Source: Acidovorax sp. T1 (lineage in GTDB: Bacteria > Pseudomonadota > Gammaproteobacteria > Burkholderiales > Burkholderiaceae_C). Taken from it: DNA of 64,000 bases. Under the pieces are notes generated by a model that ran no database searches, had not been told where the DNA came from, and worked only from the letters and a program-made list of their open reading frames with translations. The stretch lies in the NCBI RefSeq assembly GCF_002176815.1, contig NZ_CP021648.1:1372001-1436000 (forward strand), given 5' to 3'. Within the stretch, counting starts at the first letter, position 1; each line of letters opens with the position of its first letter. The position numbers were made by a program, and so were the translations under genes. This document shows positions 11,508 through 18,896 of this stretch, in pieces.

Positions 11508-14204
11508 ATGACATTGACTCGGCGCAATTTACTCGGCGCTGCTGGCGCGGTCGGCTCGGCAGGATTGGCTGCCAGCCTGTTTCCCTTGGGGCCTTTCTCG
11601 CGGGCCATTGCCCAAACGCCGACCGCTGCGGCGCCTGGCATTGCTTACGCGAACTGGACCGGCACGGTGGCCCATGCCACCCACTATGGCCCGTTCATCG
11701 CCTCGGTCAAAAACGGTCGCTTGGAGAAAGTGGCTCCCACGCGTGCGGATGCCCGCCCGACTGAGATGCTCACGCTCGGGGTGCTGGCGCGTACCTATGA
11801 CAAGACGCGCATCAAGGCACCCATGGTGCGCAAGTCTTATCTGGACGGATTGCAGAGCAACCGCAAGCCCGAGTTGCGCGGCAAGGAAGAATTTGTCGAG
11901 GTGGGCTGGGATGTGGCGCTGGGCCTGACCGCCAAGGCCATCCTGGACACCATTGAAAAGTACGGGAACGAGGGCGTTTTCAGCAGCTCTTACGGCGGCT
12001 GGTCGCATGCCGGCATCTTCCGTCCCAATGTGTTGCAGGGCCGGTTTTTCAATTTGCTGGGCGGTTGTTCGGTGACCACGGGCGATTATTCGGGCGGTGC
12101 GGCGCAAATCATCATGCCGTATGTGATTGGTGACATGGAGGTGTATTCGGCCCAGACCGCCTGGGAGCAGGTGCGCGACAACACAGAGGTTTTCGTGTTC
12201 ATCGGCTGCGACCCGAACAAGAACAACCGCATCGAGTACACCGTGGCGGACCACGAGATGTACAACCATTGGGACGAGATCAAGAAAGCCGGTGTGCGCT
12301 TTGTCTCCATCAACCCGCAGGTCACCACCACAGATGAAAAAATGGGCTCGGAGTGGGTCAAGATCATTCCCAACACAGACACGGCGCTGTTTCTGGCCAT
12401 GAGCCACCACGTCTACACGACGGGCAAGCACAAGCAGGCTTTTATTGACAAGTACACGTTGGGTTTTGACCGTTTCCTGGCCTACCTGCTGGGCAAGGAC
12501 GCCGACGGCACGCCGCCCAAGACGCCCGAGTGGGCCGCGGCCATCACAGGTATTCCTGCAGCCAAGATCCGCGAACTGGCCGACCTGTTTGCCACCAAGC
12601 GCACGCAGTTCGCGGGCTCGTGGGCCATCCAGCGTGCGCACCATGGCGAAATGCCTTACTGGGCCATCGTCAACTTTGCCTGCATGCTTGGCAACATCGG
12701 GCTGCCGGGGCAGGGCGTGGGGTTTAGCTGGCATTACGGTGGCGGCGGCATGCCGCAGTCGGGTGGTGCGGGTCCGCGTGGGATGTCGCAGGGGCGCAAC
12801 CCGGTCAAGAAGATCTGCCCGGCTTCGCGCATCAGCGAGATGCTGAACAATCCTGGCAAATCGTTCACCTACAACGGCACGACATATAGTTATCCCGACC
12901 ATGTCGGGATGATCTACAACGCAGGCAACAACTTCCTCTCGCACCAGCAGGACCTCAACGAACTGATCCGCGCTTTCAAGATGGTGGACACCATCGTGGT
13001 GCAAGACTGCTGGTGGACGGCCTCGACGCGCTGGGCCGACATTGTGCTGCCAGCCACCACCACGCTCGAGCGCAACGACATCTCCTCGGGCGGCACCTAC
13101 GGCATCGACAAGGTCTTCGCCATGAAGAAGGTGATTGCGCCGGTGGGCGATGCGCTTGACGACTTTGAAATCTTCCGCCGCCTTTCGGCACTGTGCGGTG
13201 TCGAATATGCATTCACAGAGGGCCTCACCGCGCTCGATTACGTCAAGCTCGCCTATGAGGGCAGCTCGGCGGCGGCGCAGGTGCCGTGGGAGAAATTCTG
13301 GGAAACCGGCGTGGCCGAGATCAAGGTGCCCGAGGAGGCGCGTAAATGGGTGCGCCATGGTGATTTCCGCGCCGATCCGGTGAAGAACGCGCTGCACACC
13401 CCCACCGGCAAGATCGAGATGTATTCCGCCACCATCGACAAGCTCAAGCTCGACGACTGCCCGCCGATGCCCAAGTTCCTGGAGCCAGCCGAGTATCTGG
13501 GCAATGCCAAAAAGGGCGAGCTGCATGTGGTGAGCCCGCATCCCTTTTATCGCCTGCACTCACAGATGGCCAACGCTGAGCCGCTGCGCAAGCTTTATGC
13601 GGTGCAGGGCCGCGAGCCGCTGGTGGTCAATGCACAGGATGCACGCGAGCGCGGCATCAAGAATGGCGACCTGGTTGAGCTGTACAACGACCGCGGCTCC
13701 ATCATTGTGGGGGCGGTGTTGTCCGACAAGATCATGCCAGGCGTGGTCAGTATTTACGAAGGCGGCTGGCCACAACTGGACAGCAAGGGACGCTGCAACA
13801 ACGGGCTGGTCAACTTCTTGACCAGCAGCCGGCGCGCCAGCGCCCTCAGCCAGGCCACCACGGCTGACACCTGTCTGGCCAAGCTGCGCAAATGCAACGA
13901 TCCGGAAAGCCCGACGCGCGCCTTTGAGCCATCCAAATCGGTGAAGCGGGCGGTCACGTTTGAAGAAAAGTTCTACGGCCTGGACCGCGCACATGCGCTC
14001 AAGGAAAAGTCCATGGCATCGCTGAGCCCGGGCGAGAAAATCTTCTACCAGCGCTGCACGGTCTGCCACGGCCCGCGCGACCCTGGCCAGTTCAACAGCA
14101 CGCAGTGGCTGGGCATTACGCAAAGCATGTTCCCGCGGGCTGGTCTGGATGAAGGCGAGCGCAAGCTGGTGCTGGACTTCTTGCTCAAGAACGCAAAGCC
14201 CTGA
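11508..14204 (+). CDS. TMAO/DMSO reductase-like molybdoenzyme fused to a cytochrome c domain
   Basis: Exported terminal reductase of 898 aa. A Tat signal (MTLTRRNLLGAAGA, twin Arg 5-6) leads into a bis-MGD molybdopterin oxidoreductase domain of the TorA/TorZ/BisC type. The likely Mo ligand is Ser195 in TGDYSGGAAQ, equivalent to GDYSTGAAQ in TorA. There is no N-terminal Fe-S cysteine motif. The last 70 residues carry a c-type haem site, C850-T-V-C853-H854, with M874 as possible distal ligand. This tail resembles the C-terminal domain of the electron donor TorC, so donor and reductase seem fused. No torC or torD lies nearby. Substrate (TMAO, S- or N-oxides) is inferred only. Confidence 0.8.
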   Translation: MTLTRRNLLGAAGAVGSAGLAASLFPLGPFSRAIAQTPTAAAPGIAYANWTGTVAHATHYGPFIASVKNGRLEKVAPTRADARPTEMLTLGVLARTYDKTRIKAPMVRKSYLDGLQSNRKPELRGKEEFVEVGWDVALGLTAKAILDTIEKYGNEGVFSSSYGGWSHAGIFRPNVLQGRFFNLLGGCSVTTGDYSGGAAQIIMPYVIGDMEVYSAQTAWEQVRDNTEVFVFIGCDPNKNNRIEYTVADHEMYNHWDEIKKAGVRFVSINPQVTTTDEKMGSEWVKIIPNTDTALFLAMSHHVYTTGKHKQAFIDKYTLGFDRFLAYLLGKDADGTPPKTPEWAAAITGIPAAKIRELADLFATKRTQFAGSWAIQRAHHGEMPYWAIVNFACMLGNIGLPGQGVGFSWHYGGGGMPQSGGAGPRGMSQGRNPVKKICPASRISEMLNNPGKSFTYNGTTYSYPDHVGMIYNAGNNFLSHQQDLNELIRAFKMVDTIVVQDCWWTASTRWADIVLPATTTLERNDISSGGTYGIDKVFAMKKVIAPVGDALDDFEIFRRLSALCGVEYAFTEGLTALDYVKLAYEGSSAAAQVPWEKFWETGVAEIKVPEEARKWVRHGDFRADPVKNALHTPTGKIEMYSATIDKLKLDDCPPMPKFLEPAEYLGNAKKGELHVVSPHPFYRLHSQMANAEPLRKLYAVQGREPLVVNAQDARERGIKNGDLVELYNDRGSIIVGAVLSDKIMPGVVSIYEGGWPQLDSKGRCNNGLVNFLTSSRRASALSQATTADTCLAKLRKCNDPESPTRAFEPSKSVKRAVTFEEKFYGLDRAHALKEKSMASLSPGEKIFYQRCTVCHGPRDPGQFNSTQWLGITQSMFPRAGLDEGERKLVLDFLLKNAKP

Positions 14205-14226
14205 GCCGATCCATTGGCTTGCTGAT

Positions 14227-14264
14227 AGCCCCGCGGTGCCGGCAATGGTCTCGCGGGGCTTTTT
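14227..14264 (+). terminator. Rho-independent terminator after the molybdoenzyme gene
   Basis: AGCCCCGCG (14227-14235) pairs with CGCGGGGCT (14252-14260), followed by TTTT. A nine-base GC-rich stem with a T tract is a standard terminator. Confidence 0.85.
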
Positions 14265-14348
14265 AGATCTTGCAGACCTTACAAAGCGGCCGCTATCGAG
14301 TGCGCTAGACTCAAATCTGCACAAAACAACAGCGAAAAGCCGATTTCC

Positions 14349-15683
14349 ATGACTCAAAAATACTTTGGTACCGACGGCATTCGCGGCACCGTTGGACAGG
14401 CACCCATCACCCCTGACTTTGTGTTGCGGCTGGCGCATGCAGTCGGTCGTGTACTGAAACAGACCGAAGAGCGGCCCACGGTATTGATCGGCAAGGACAC
14501 ACGCATTTCAGGCTACATGCTGGAAAGCGCGCTGGAGTCGGGTTTCAACTCGGCAGGCGTGGATGTCGTGCTGCTGGGGCCACTGCCCACACCGGGCGTG
14601 GCTTACCTGACCCGAGCGCAGCGCGCCAGCCTGGGGGTGGTCATCAGTGCCAGCCACAACGCGTACCCGGATAACGGCATCAAATTCTTCAGCGCACAGG
14701 GCACCAAGCTGCCGGATGCATGGGAGCTTGCGGTAGAGGCTGCGTTGGATGAGCCGGCGAAGTGGGCTGATTCCGCCACGCTGGGCAAGGCCCGCCGGCT
14801 CGATGATGCAGCAGGCCGTTACATCGAGTTTTGCAAGAGCACTGTGCCTCATGCCATGTCTTTGCGTGGTGTCAAGATCGTGGTGGACGCGGCCCATGGT
14901 GCCGCCTACCAGGTCGCGCCCAAGGTGTTCCACGAACTCGGGGCCGAGGTTCTGGCCATTGGGTGTGCACCCGACGGGCTCAATATCAACCATGAGGTCG
15001 GGGCCACCCATCCCGACGCACTGGTCCGGGCGGTGCGCGCCAACCATGCCGACTATGGCATTGCGCTGGATGGCGATGCCGACCGCCTGCAGATGGTGGA
15101 TGCCACAGGGCGCCTTTACAACGGTGACGAGTTGCTGTACCTCATGGCGGCTGATCGCATGGGACGCGACGAGCATGTGCCCGGCGTGGTGGGTACCCTG
15201 ATGACCAATATGGCTGTAGAGGTCGCACTGCAGGCACGCGGCGTGAAGCTGGTGCGGGCACGCGTGGGCGACCGCTACGTGTTGGAGGAACTGGCGCGCC
15301 ACCATTGGGTGCTGGGTGGCGAGGGTTCGGGGCATCTGCTGGCGCTGGACCGCCACACCACGGGCGACGGTATCGTCAGTGCCTTGCAGGTACTGCAGGC
15401 CTGCGTGCGCAGTGGACAAACCATGGCACAACTGCTGGCAGACGTTGTGCTCTATCCGCAGGTGCTGCTCAATGTCCGCCTCGCGCCGGGGCAGGATTGG
15501 AAATCCAACAAGGTGCTGGCGCAAACGACCCAAGCTGTGGAACAGGAGCTCGGTTCCACGGGGCGCGTCTTGATCCGCGCCAGCGGTACGGAGCCCCTGC
15601 TGCGGGTGATGGTGGAGGCGCGGGATGCGCAAATGGCCAGTGGCTGCGCACAGCGGTTGGCCGATGCGGCGCGCGCGGGCTGA
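14349..15683 (+). CDS. glmM: Phosphoglucosamine mutase
   Basis: GlmM (444 aa) converts glucosamine-6-phosphate to glucosamine-1-phosphate on the route to UDP-GlcNAc for peptidoglycan and LPS. The start [13 protein letters not shown] is diagnostic. The phosphorylated serine is S102 in [12 protein letters not shown], the same number as in E. coli. The metal loop is DGDADRLQM, and the sugar-phosphate loop [12 protein letters not shown] is near the C terminus. Length is normal. In many proteobacteria glmM follows ftsH-folP directly; here the molybdoenzyme gene with its own terminator has been inserted between folP and glmM. Confidence 0.97.
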   Translation: MTQKYFGTDGIRGTVGQAPITPDFVLRLAHAVGRVLKQTEERPTVLIGKDTRISGYMLESALESGFNSAGVDVVLLGPLPTPGVAYLTRAQRASLGVVISASHNAYPDNGIKFFSAQGTKLPDAWELAVEAALDEPAKWADSATLGKARRLDDAAGRYIEFCKSTVPHAMSLRGVKIVVDAAHGAAYQVAPKVFHELGAEVLAIGCAPDGLNINHEVGATHPDALVRAVRANHADYGIALDGDADRLQMVDATGRLYNGDELLYLMAADRMGRDEHVPGVVGTLMTNMAVEVALQARGVKLVRARVGDRYVLEELARHHWVLGGEGSGHLLALDRHTTGDGIVSALQVLQACVRSGQTMAQLLADVVLYPQVLLNVRLAPGQDWKSNKVLAQTTQAVEQELGSTGRVLIRASGTEPLLRVMVEARDAQMASGCAQRLADAARAG

Positions 15684-16060
15684 GTTCTTGCTGCTCGGCA
15701 TGGCGGGAAAGCCTTGAGGCGATTTCTCGAAGGGAAATGCTCGCCTGACGGCGAAATCACGAACATCGTGCATTTGTCCTTCATTGCAGGTTGATGCTGC
15801 AGCGCCGAACGGTGCGCAAGGCATCGCCGTGTACTGCTGTGCCCAGAGGTGGTGAAAGACACCCTTGCCATCGGACGCGGCCTTGCCGACAGAGTCTTTT
15901 GGCGCAGCCATTGATCTCTGGTGTGGTGAGTCATGAATCCGACATGACGGCGACATGGCGCTGTCACGGAATGCTTCCACACTGCCTGGAAAGGAAGCGG
16001 TGCCTGCCAACGGGTAGCGATTTCCGGAGAGAGCCACCTTCCTGCCCTAGGAGTCGTCCC
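15684..16060. other. Spacer between glmM and olsB holding the PHO-box array
   Basis: About 377 bp with no convincing coding frame. A hairpin AGGCGATTTC...GAAATGCTCGCCT at about 15717-15747 may end the glmM transcript but lacks a T tract. Four direct repeats at 15928-15967 are annotated separately. The 93 bp after the array would be the olsB promoter and leader. Confidence 0.6.
15928..15967 (+). promoter_or_regulatory. PHO-box array (four 7-mers, 11-bp spacing) before olsB
   Basis: GAGTCAT (15928), CCGACAT (15939), GCGACAT (15950) and CTGTCAC (15961) each start exactly 11 bp apart with 4-bp spacers. PhoB boxes consist of CTGTCAT-like 7-mers at this spacing. Individual matches are 4 to 6 of 7, but the regular period of four units is strong support for PhoB binding. 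Confidence 0.7.
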
Positions 16061-16900
16061 ATGAATGAGTTGCCTAATCTGCCGCTGTTATCCGCTTCAC
16101 TCCCTAACCGGGCGCATGGTCGTACAGACGGTGGGGGTAGCGGTGTTGCCCCGTTGGCACAGATGCAGGTGCAGGGCAATGTTCAGGTAGGTTGGGCGCG
16201 CCATCTAGATGAAGTTCGTCAGGCGCAGCGGCTGCGATTCGATGTCTTTGCGGCTGAGATGGGCGCGCGGCTGGCAACGACCATACCGGGTCACGATGTC
16301 GATCTGTTTGACGACTACTGTGAGCATCTCTTGGTGCGTGATGTGCCAAGCCAGCAAGTGATCGGCACCTATCGAGTGCTCACACCGGCGCAAGCCAAGC
16401 GGGTAGGGGGTACCTACAGCGACAATGAATTTGATCTGACTCGGTTGCGCAGTTTGCGGCCCCGTATGGTCGAGTTGGGCCGCAGTTGCGTGCATCCGGA
16501 TCACCGCCACGGCGGTGTTATTCTGGCGTTATGGGGGGCGCTGGCAGACTTCATGGTCCGCAATCAGCTCGACACCATGATTGGCTGTGCCAGCATTCCG
16601 ATGCTGCACAACGGCGTGGTGAGTGGCGATGCCGCGGCCAGCATTTGGGAGCAATTGCGCCAGACCCATATGGCGCCCATTGATTTTCATGTACGACCCC
16701 GATTGCCATTGCCGGTAGAGCAGCTCGACGGATCCTTGTTGATCGAGCCGCCCGCCCTGATCAAGGGCTACTTGCGCCTAGGTGCTCGGGTTCTGGGGGC
16801 GCCGGCCTGGGATCCGGATTTCAATACCGCCGATCTCCCGATGCTGATGCGCATTGCAGACCTGCCCTCCCGCTACCGCAAGCACTTTCTGGGGGCCTGA
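16061..16900 (+). CDS. olsB: Ornithine lipid N-acyltransferase (OlsB-like GNAT)
   Basis: GNAT-fold acyltransferase of 279 aa, OlsB/hemolysin-like type. OlsB attaches a 3-hydroxyacyl chain from acyl carrier protein to the alpha-amino group of ornithine, giving lyso-ornithine lipid, a phosphorus-free membrane lipid. Characteristic blocks are QRLRFDVFAAEMGA, CEHLLVRD, VIGTYRVLTP and VELGRSCVHPDHRHGGV (acyl donor site), then GCASI. I chose the ATG at 16061 after GAG-rich sequence; the frame is open farther upstream without homology. No olsA is in the window. It overlaps the next gene (TGATG) and follows a PHO-box array. A glutamine or other amino-acid lipid product cannot be excluded. Confidence 0.8.
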   Translation: MNELPNLPLLSASLPNRAHGRTDGGGSGVAPLAQMQVQGNVQVGWARHLDEVRQAQRLRFDVFAAEMGARLATTIPGHDVDLFDDYCEHLLVRDVPSQQVIGTYRVLTPAQAKRVGGTYSDNEFDLTRLRSLRPRMVELGRSCVHPDHRHGGVILALWGALADFMVRNQLDTMIGCASIPMLHNGVVSGDAAASIWEQLRQTHMAPIDFHVRPRLPLPVEQLDGSLLIEPPALIKGYLRLGARVLGAPAWDPDFNTADLPMLMRIADLPSRYRKHFLGA

Positions 16901-17769
16901 TGCGTGCGGCGTTCGACGCCTTGGGGTCCTGGGGTAATGTCCTGGGGGCGGCGGATATCGCCAGTAATGCAGGTGATTTGCATGTGTCCGAGCCGTATCG
17001 TTTTCGGGCAGTGTTCATTTCCGATCTGCACCTCGGAACACCGGGCTGCCAGGCTACGGCACTGCTGGATTTCTTGAAGCGCCACCCTTGCGAAACACTT
17101 TACCTCGTGGGGGATATCGTGGACGGGTGGCAGCTGCGTCGCAGATGGTTCTGGCCACAAGCGCATAACGATGTCGTGCAAAAATTGTTGCGCAGCGCCC
17201 GCAAGGGGTGCCGCGTGGTGTTTGTGCCGGGTAACCACGACGAATTCGCCCGTGGGTTCGTGGGGCATTCGTTTGGCGGCATCGAGGTGGTTGAAGAAGC
17301 GGTGCACCTGACGGCCGATGGTCGACAGCTTTGGGTGACCCATGGTGATTACTTTGATGGTGTTATTCAGTGTGCCAAGTGGCTGGCCTATCTGGGGGAT
17401 AACCTTTACGAGTTCACTCTCAAGCTCAATAGGTACCTCAATTCCTTGCGTGCACGTATGGGCTTGCCGTATTGGTCCTTGTCTGCTTACCTCAAAGGCA
17501 AAGTCAAAAAGGCCCTCAACTACGTGACGGATTTCGAGGTGGCCGTTGCGGCGGAGGCCCGCCGGCGTGGTCACCAGGGCGTGGTCTGCGGACATATCCA
17601 TCGCGCCGAAATGCGGGAGATCGACGGCATTTTGTATTGCAACGATGGTGACTGGGTTGAGAGCCGTACTGCGTTGGTCGAGCATCTGGATGGTCGATTG
17701 GAACTGTTGCAATGGCCAGCTCGGCGCGAGGTTCCGTCTCCTGCCCTGGTTTCGGAAATGACGGCATGA
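16900..17769 (+). CDS. plcP: Phospholipase C-like metallophosphoesterase (PlcP family)
   Basis: Calcineurin-like phosphoesterase of 289 aa, often annotated as UDP-2,3-diacylglucosamine hydrolase because it resembles LpxH. Metal motifs in order: ISDLHLG (about 40-46), GDIVDGW (71-77), PGNHDE (110-115), THGDYFD and CGHIH. The context points instead to PlcP, which removes head groups from phosphatidylcholine and phosphatidylethanolamine during phosphate starvation and yields diacylglycerol. It sits between olsB and an Agt-like glycosyltransferase, with overlapping start/stop codons on both sides, in a probable Pho-controlled operon. An LpxH-type role remains possible; residues alone do not decide. 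Confidence 0.75.
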   Translation: MRAAFDALGSWGNVLGAADIASNAGDLHVSEPYRFRAVFISDLHLGTPGCQATALLDFLKRHPCETLYLVGDIVDGWQLRRRWFWPQAHNDVVQKLLRSARKGCRVVFVPGNHDEFARGFVGHSFGGIEVVEEAVHLTADGRQLWVTHGDYFDGVIQCAKWLAYLGDNLYEFTLKLNRYLNSLRARMGLPYWSLSAYLKGKVKKALNYVTDFEVAVAAEARRRGHQGVVCGHIHRAEMREIDGILYCNDGDWVESRTALVEHLDGRLELLQWPARREVPSPALVSEMTA

Positions 17770-18827
17770 AGATTGCGCTGGTGACGGATGCGTGGCATCC
17801 ACAAGTGAATGGGGTGGTGACGACACTCACGGAGTTGGTGCAGCAACTGGAGCGACTCGGGCATGATGTCCATGTCATCCACCCCGGCCAGTTTCGAACT
17901 CGCCCGTGCCCGGGTTATCCGGGTATCGACTTGGCCGTGCGACCGGCAGGGTCCTTGGGCCGCGCCATGGACGCCATTCAGCCGGACGCCATCCATCTTG
18001 CTACAGAGGGGCCTCTTGGCTGGGCCGCCCGTCGTTATTGCTTGCGTCACAAGCTGGCTTTCACCACGGCATTTCACACGCGATTTCCTGAAATACTGAA
18101 TGCCGCCTTGCGTATCCCGCTGGCGTGGGGCTATGCGTTGTTCCGGCACTTCCATCGCCCATCCTCGGGAATCATGGTGCCCACGCAAGGGGTTCTGCAA
18201 ATGTTGGAGCACCGCGGCTTTCGAAATTTGCGCCAGTGGACCCATGGTGTGGATACGCAGGCGTTCCCCTTTCAGGGGGAGGCTACTCTCAGCTCTCTGG
18301 TTGGCGCATTGGCGCATCCAGTGAGTCTGTATGTAGGGCGAATATCGTATGAAAAGAACATTGAATCCTTCTTGCAGACAAAGATGCCTGGCACCAAGAT
18401 TGTGTGTGGCGTGGGTCCGCTGGAGCAGCGGTTAAAGGAGCGCTACCCAGAGGTGCGCTGGATGGGGTTGCTGGATCGGCAATCCCTCGCAGCACTTTAT
18501 GCGGCTGCGGATGTATTCGTGTTCCCCAGCCGATCTGAAACCTTTGGACTGGTCATGCTCGAGGCCATGTCCTGTGGTACCCCTGTGGCGGCATTTCCGG
18601 TGGATGGTCCTTTGGAAGTTCTTGGGGCGTTGGAGTCACAGGGAGTACGGGGCGGTGTCTTGCACACGGATCTGCTCTCGGCGTGCCAAGCTGCATTGGC
18701 TGTGCCGCGCCACGAGGCCCGTCGCCGTGCGTTGGACTTCACGTGGGCCAGGGCGACCAAGCTCTTTGTTCAGCATCTGGTGCCCACCCGGTCAGACAGT
18801 TCGAAACGCATTGTGGCTGTCACATGA
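17766..18827 (+). CDS. agt: GT4 glycosyltransferase, Agt-like glycolipid synthase
   Basis: GT-B glycosyltransferase of family 4, 353 aa. The N-terminal half starts MKIALVTDAWHPQVNGVVTT, typical for lipid-acceptor mannosyl/glucosyl transferases. The C-terminal donor domain carries VFPSRSETFGLVMLEAMSCG with the E-x7-E motif. In other bacteria Agt, encoded next to PlcP, adds glucose or glucuronate to the diacylglycerol released by PlcP, replacing phospholipid by glycolipid when phosphate is scarce. The start overlaps the plcP stop by four bases (ATGA). The 3' end contains the first half-site of the ppk PHO box. The sugar donor is not determinable here. Confidence 0.72.
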   Translation: MKIALVTDAWHPQVNGVVTTLTELVQQLERLGHDVHVIHPGQFRTRPCPGYPGIDLAVRPAGSLGRAMDAIQPDAIHLATEGPLGWAARRYCLRHKLAFTTAFHTRFPEILNAALRIPLAWGYALFRHFHRPSSGIMVPTQGVLQMLEHRGFRNLRQWTHGVDTQAFPFQGEATLSSLVGALAHPVSLYVGRISYEKNIESFLQTKMPGTKIVCGVGPLEQRLKERYPEVRWMGLLDRQSLAALYAAADVFVFPSRSETFGLVMLEAMSCGTPVAAFPVDGPLEVLGALESQGVRGGVLHTDLLSACQAALAVPRHEARRRALDFTWARATKLFVQHLVPTRSDSSKRIVAVT

Positions 18828-18846
18828 TGTGTCACAATAATGTCAT
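18817..18846 (+). promoter_or_regulatory. PHO box before ppk
   Basis: GTGTCAC (18829-18835), AATA, ATGTCAT (18840-18846) form a canonical pair with 11-bp spacing. An additional CTGTCAC lies at 18817-18823, one base out of phase. A TTAAAT hexamer at 18854 could be the -10 element. Start codon about 50 bp downstream. Confidence 0.75.
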
Positions 18847-18896
18847 GTATGTGTTAAATACTGGGGCGCTTATATACAATCACCTATTGCGTGCCC

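Noticed and set aside
11529..13559. Long open frame opposite the molybdo-reductase
   Set aside because: Composition typical of an antisense shadow, and the sense strand is a well-conserved enzyme.
16900..17769. Calling the metallophosphoesterase LpxH (lipid A synthesis)
   Set aside because: Motifs would allow it, but coupling to olsB and an Agt-like transferase behind a PHO-box array fits PlcP better. Left as alternative only.
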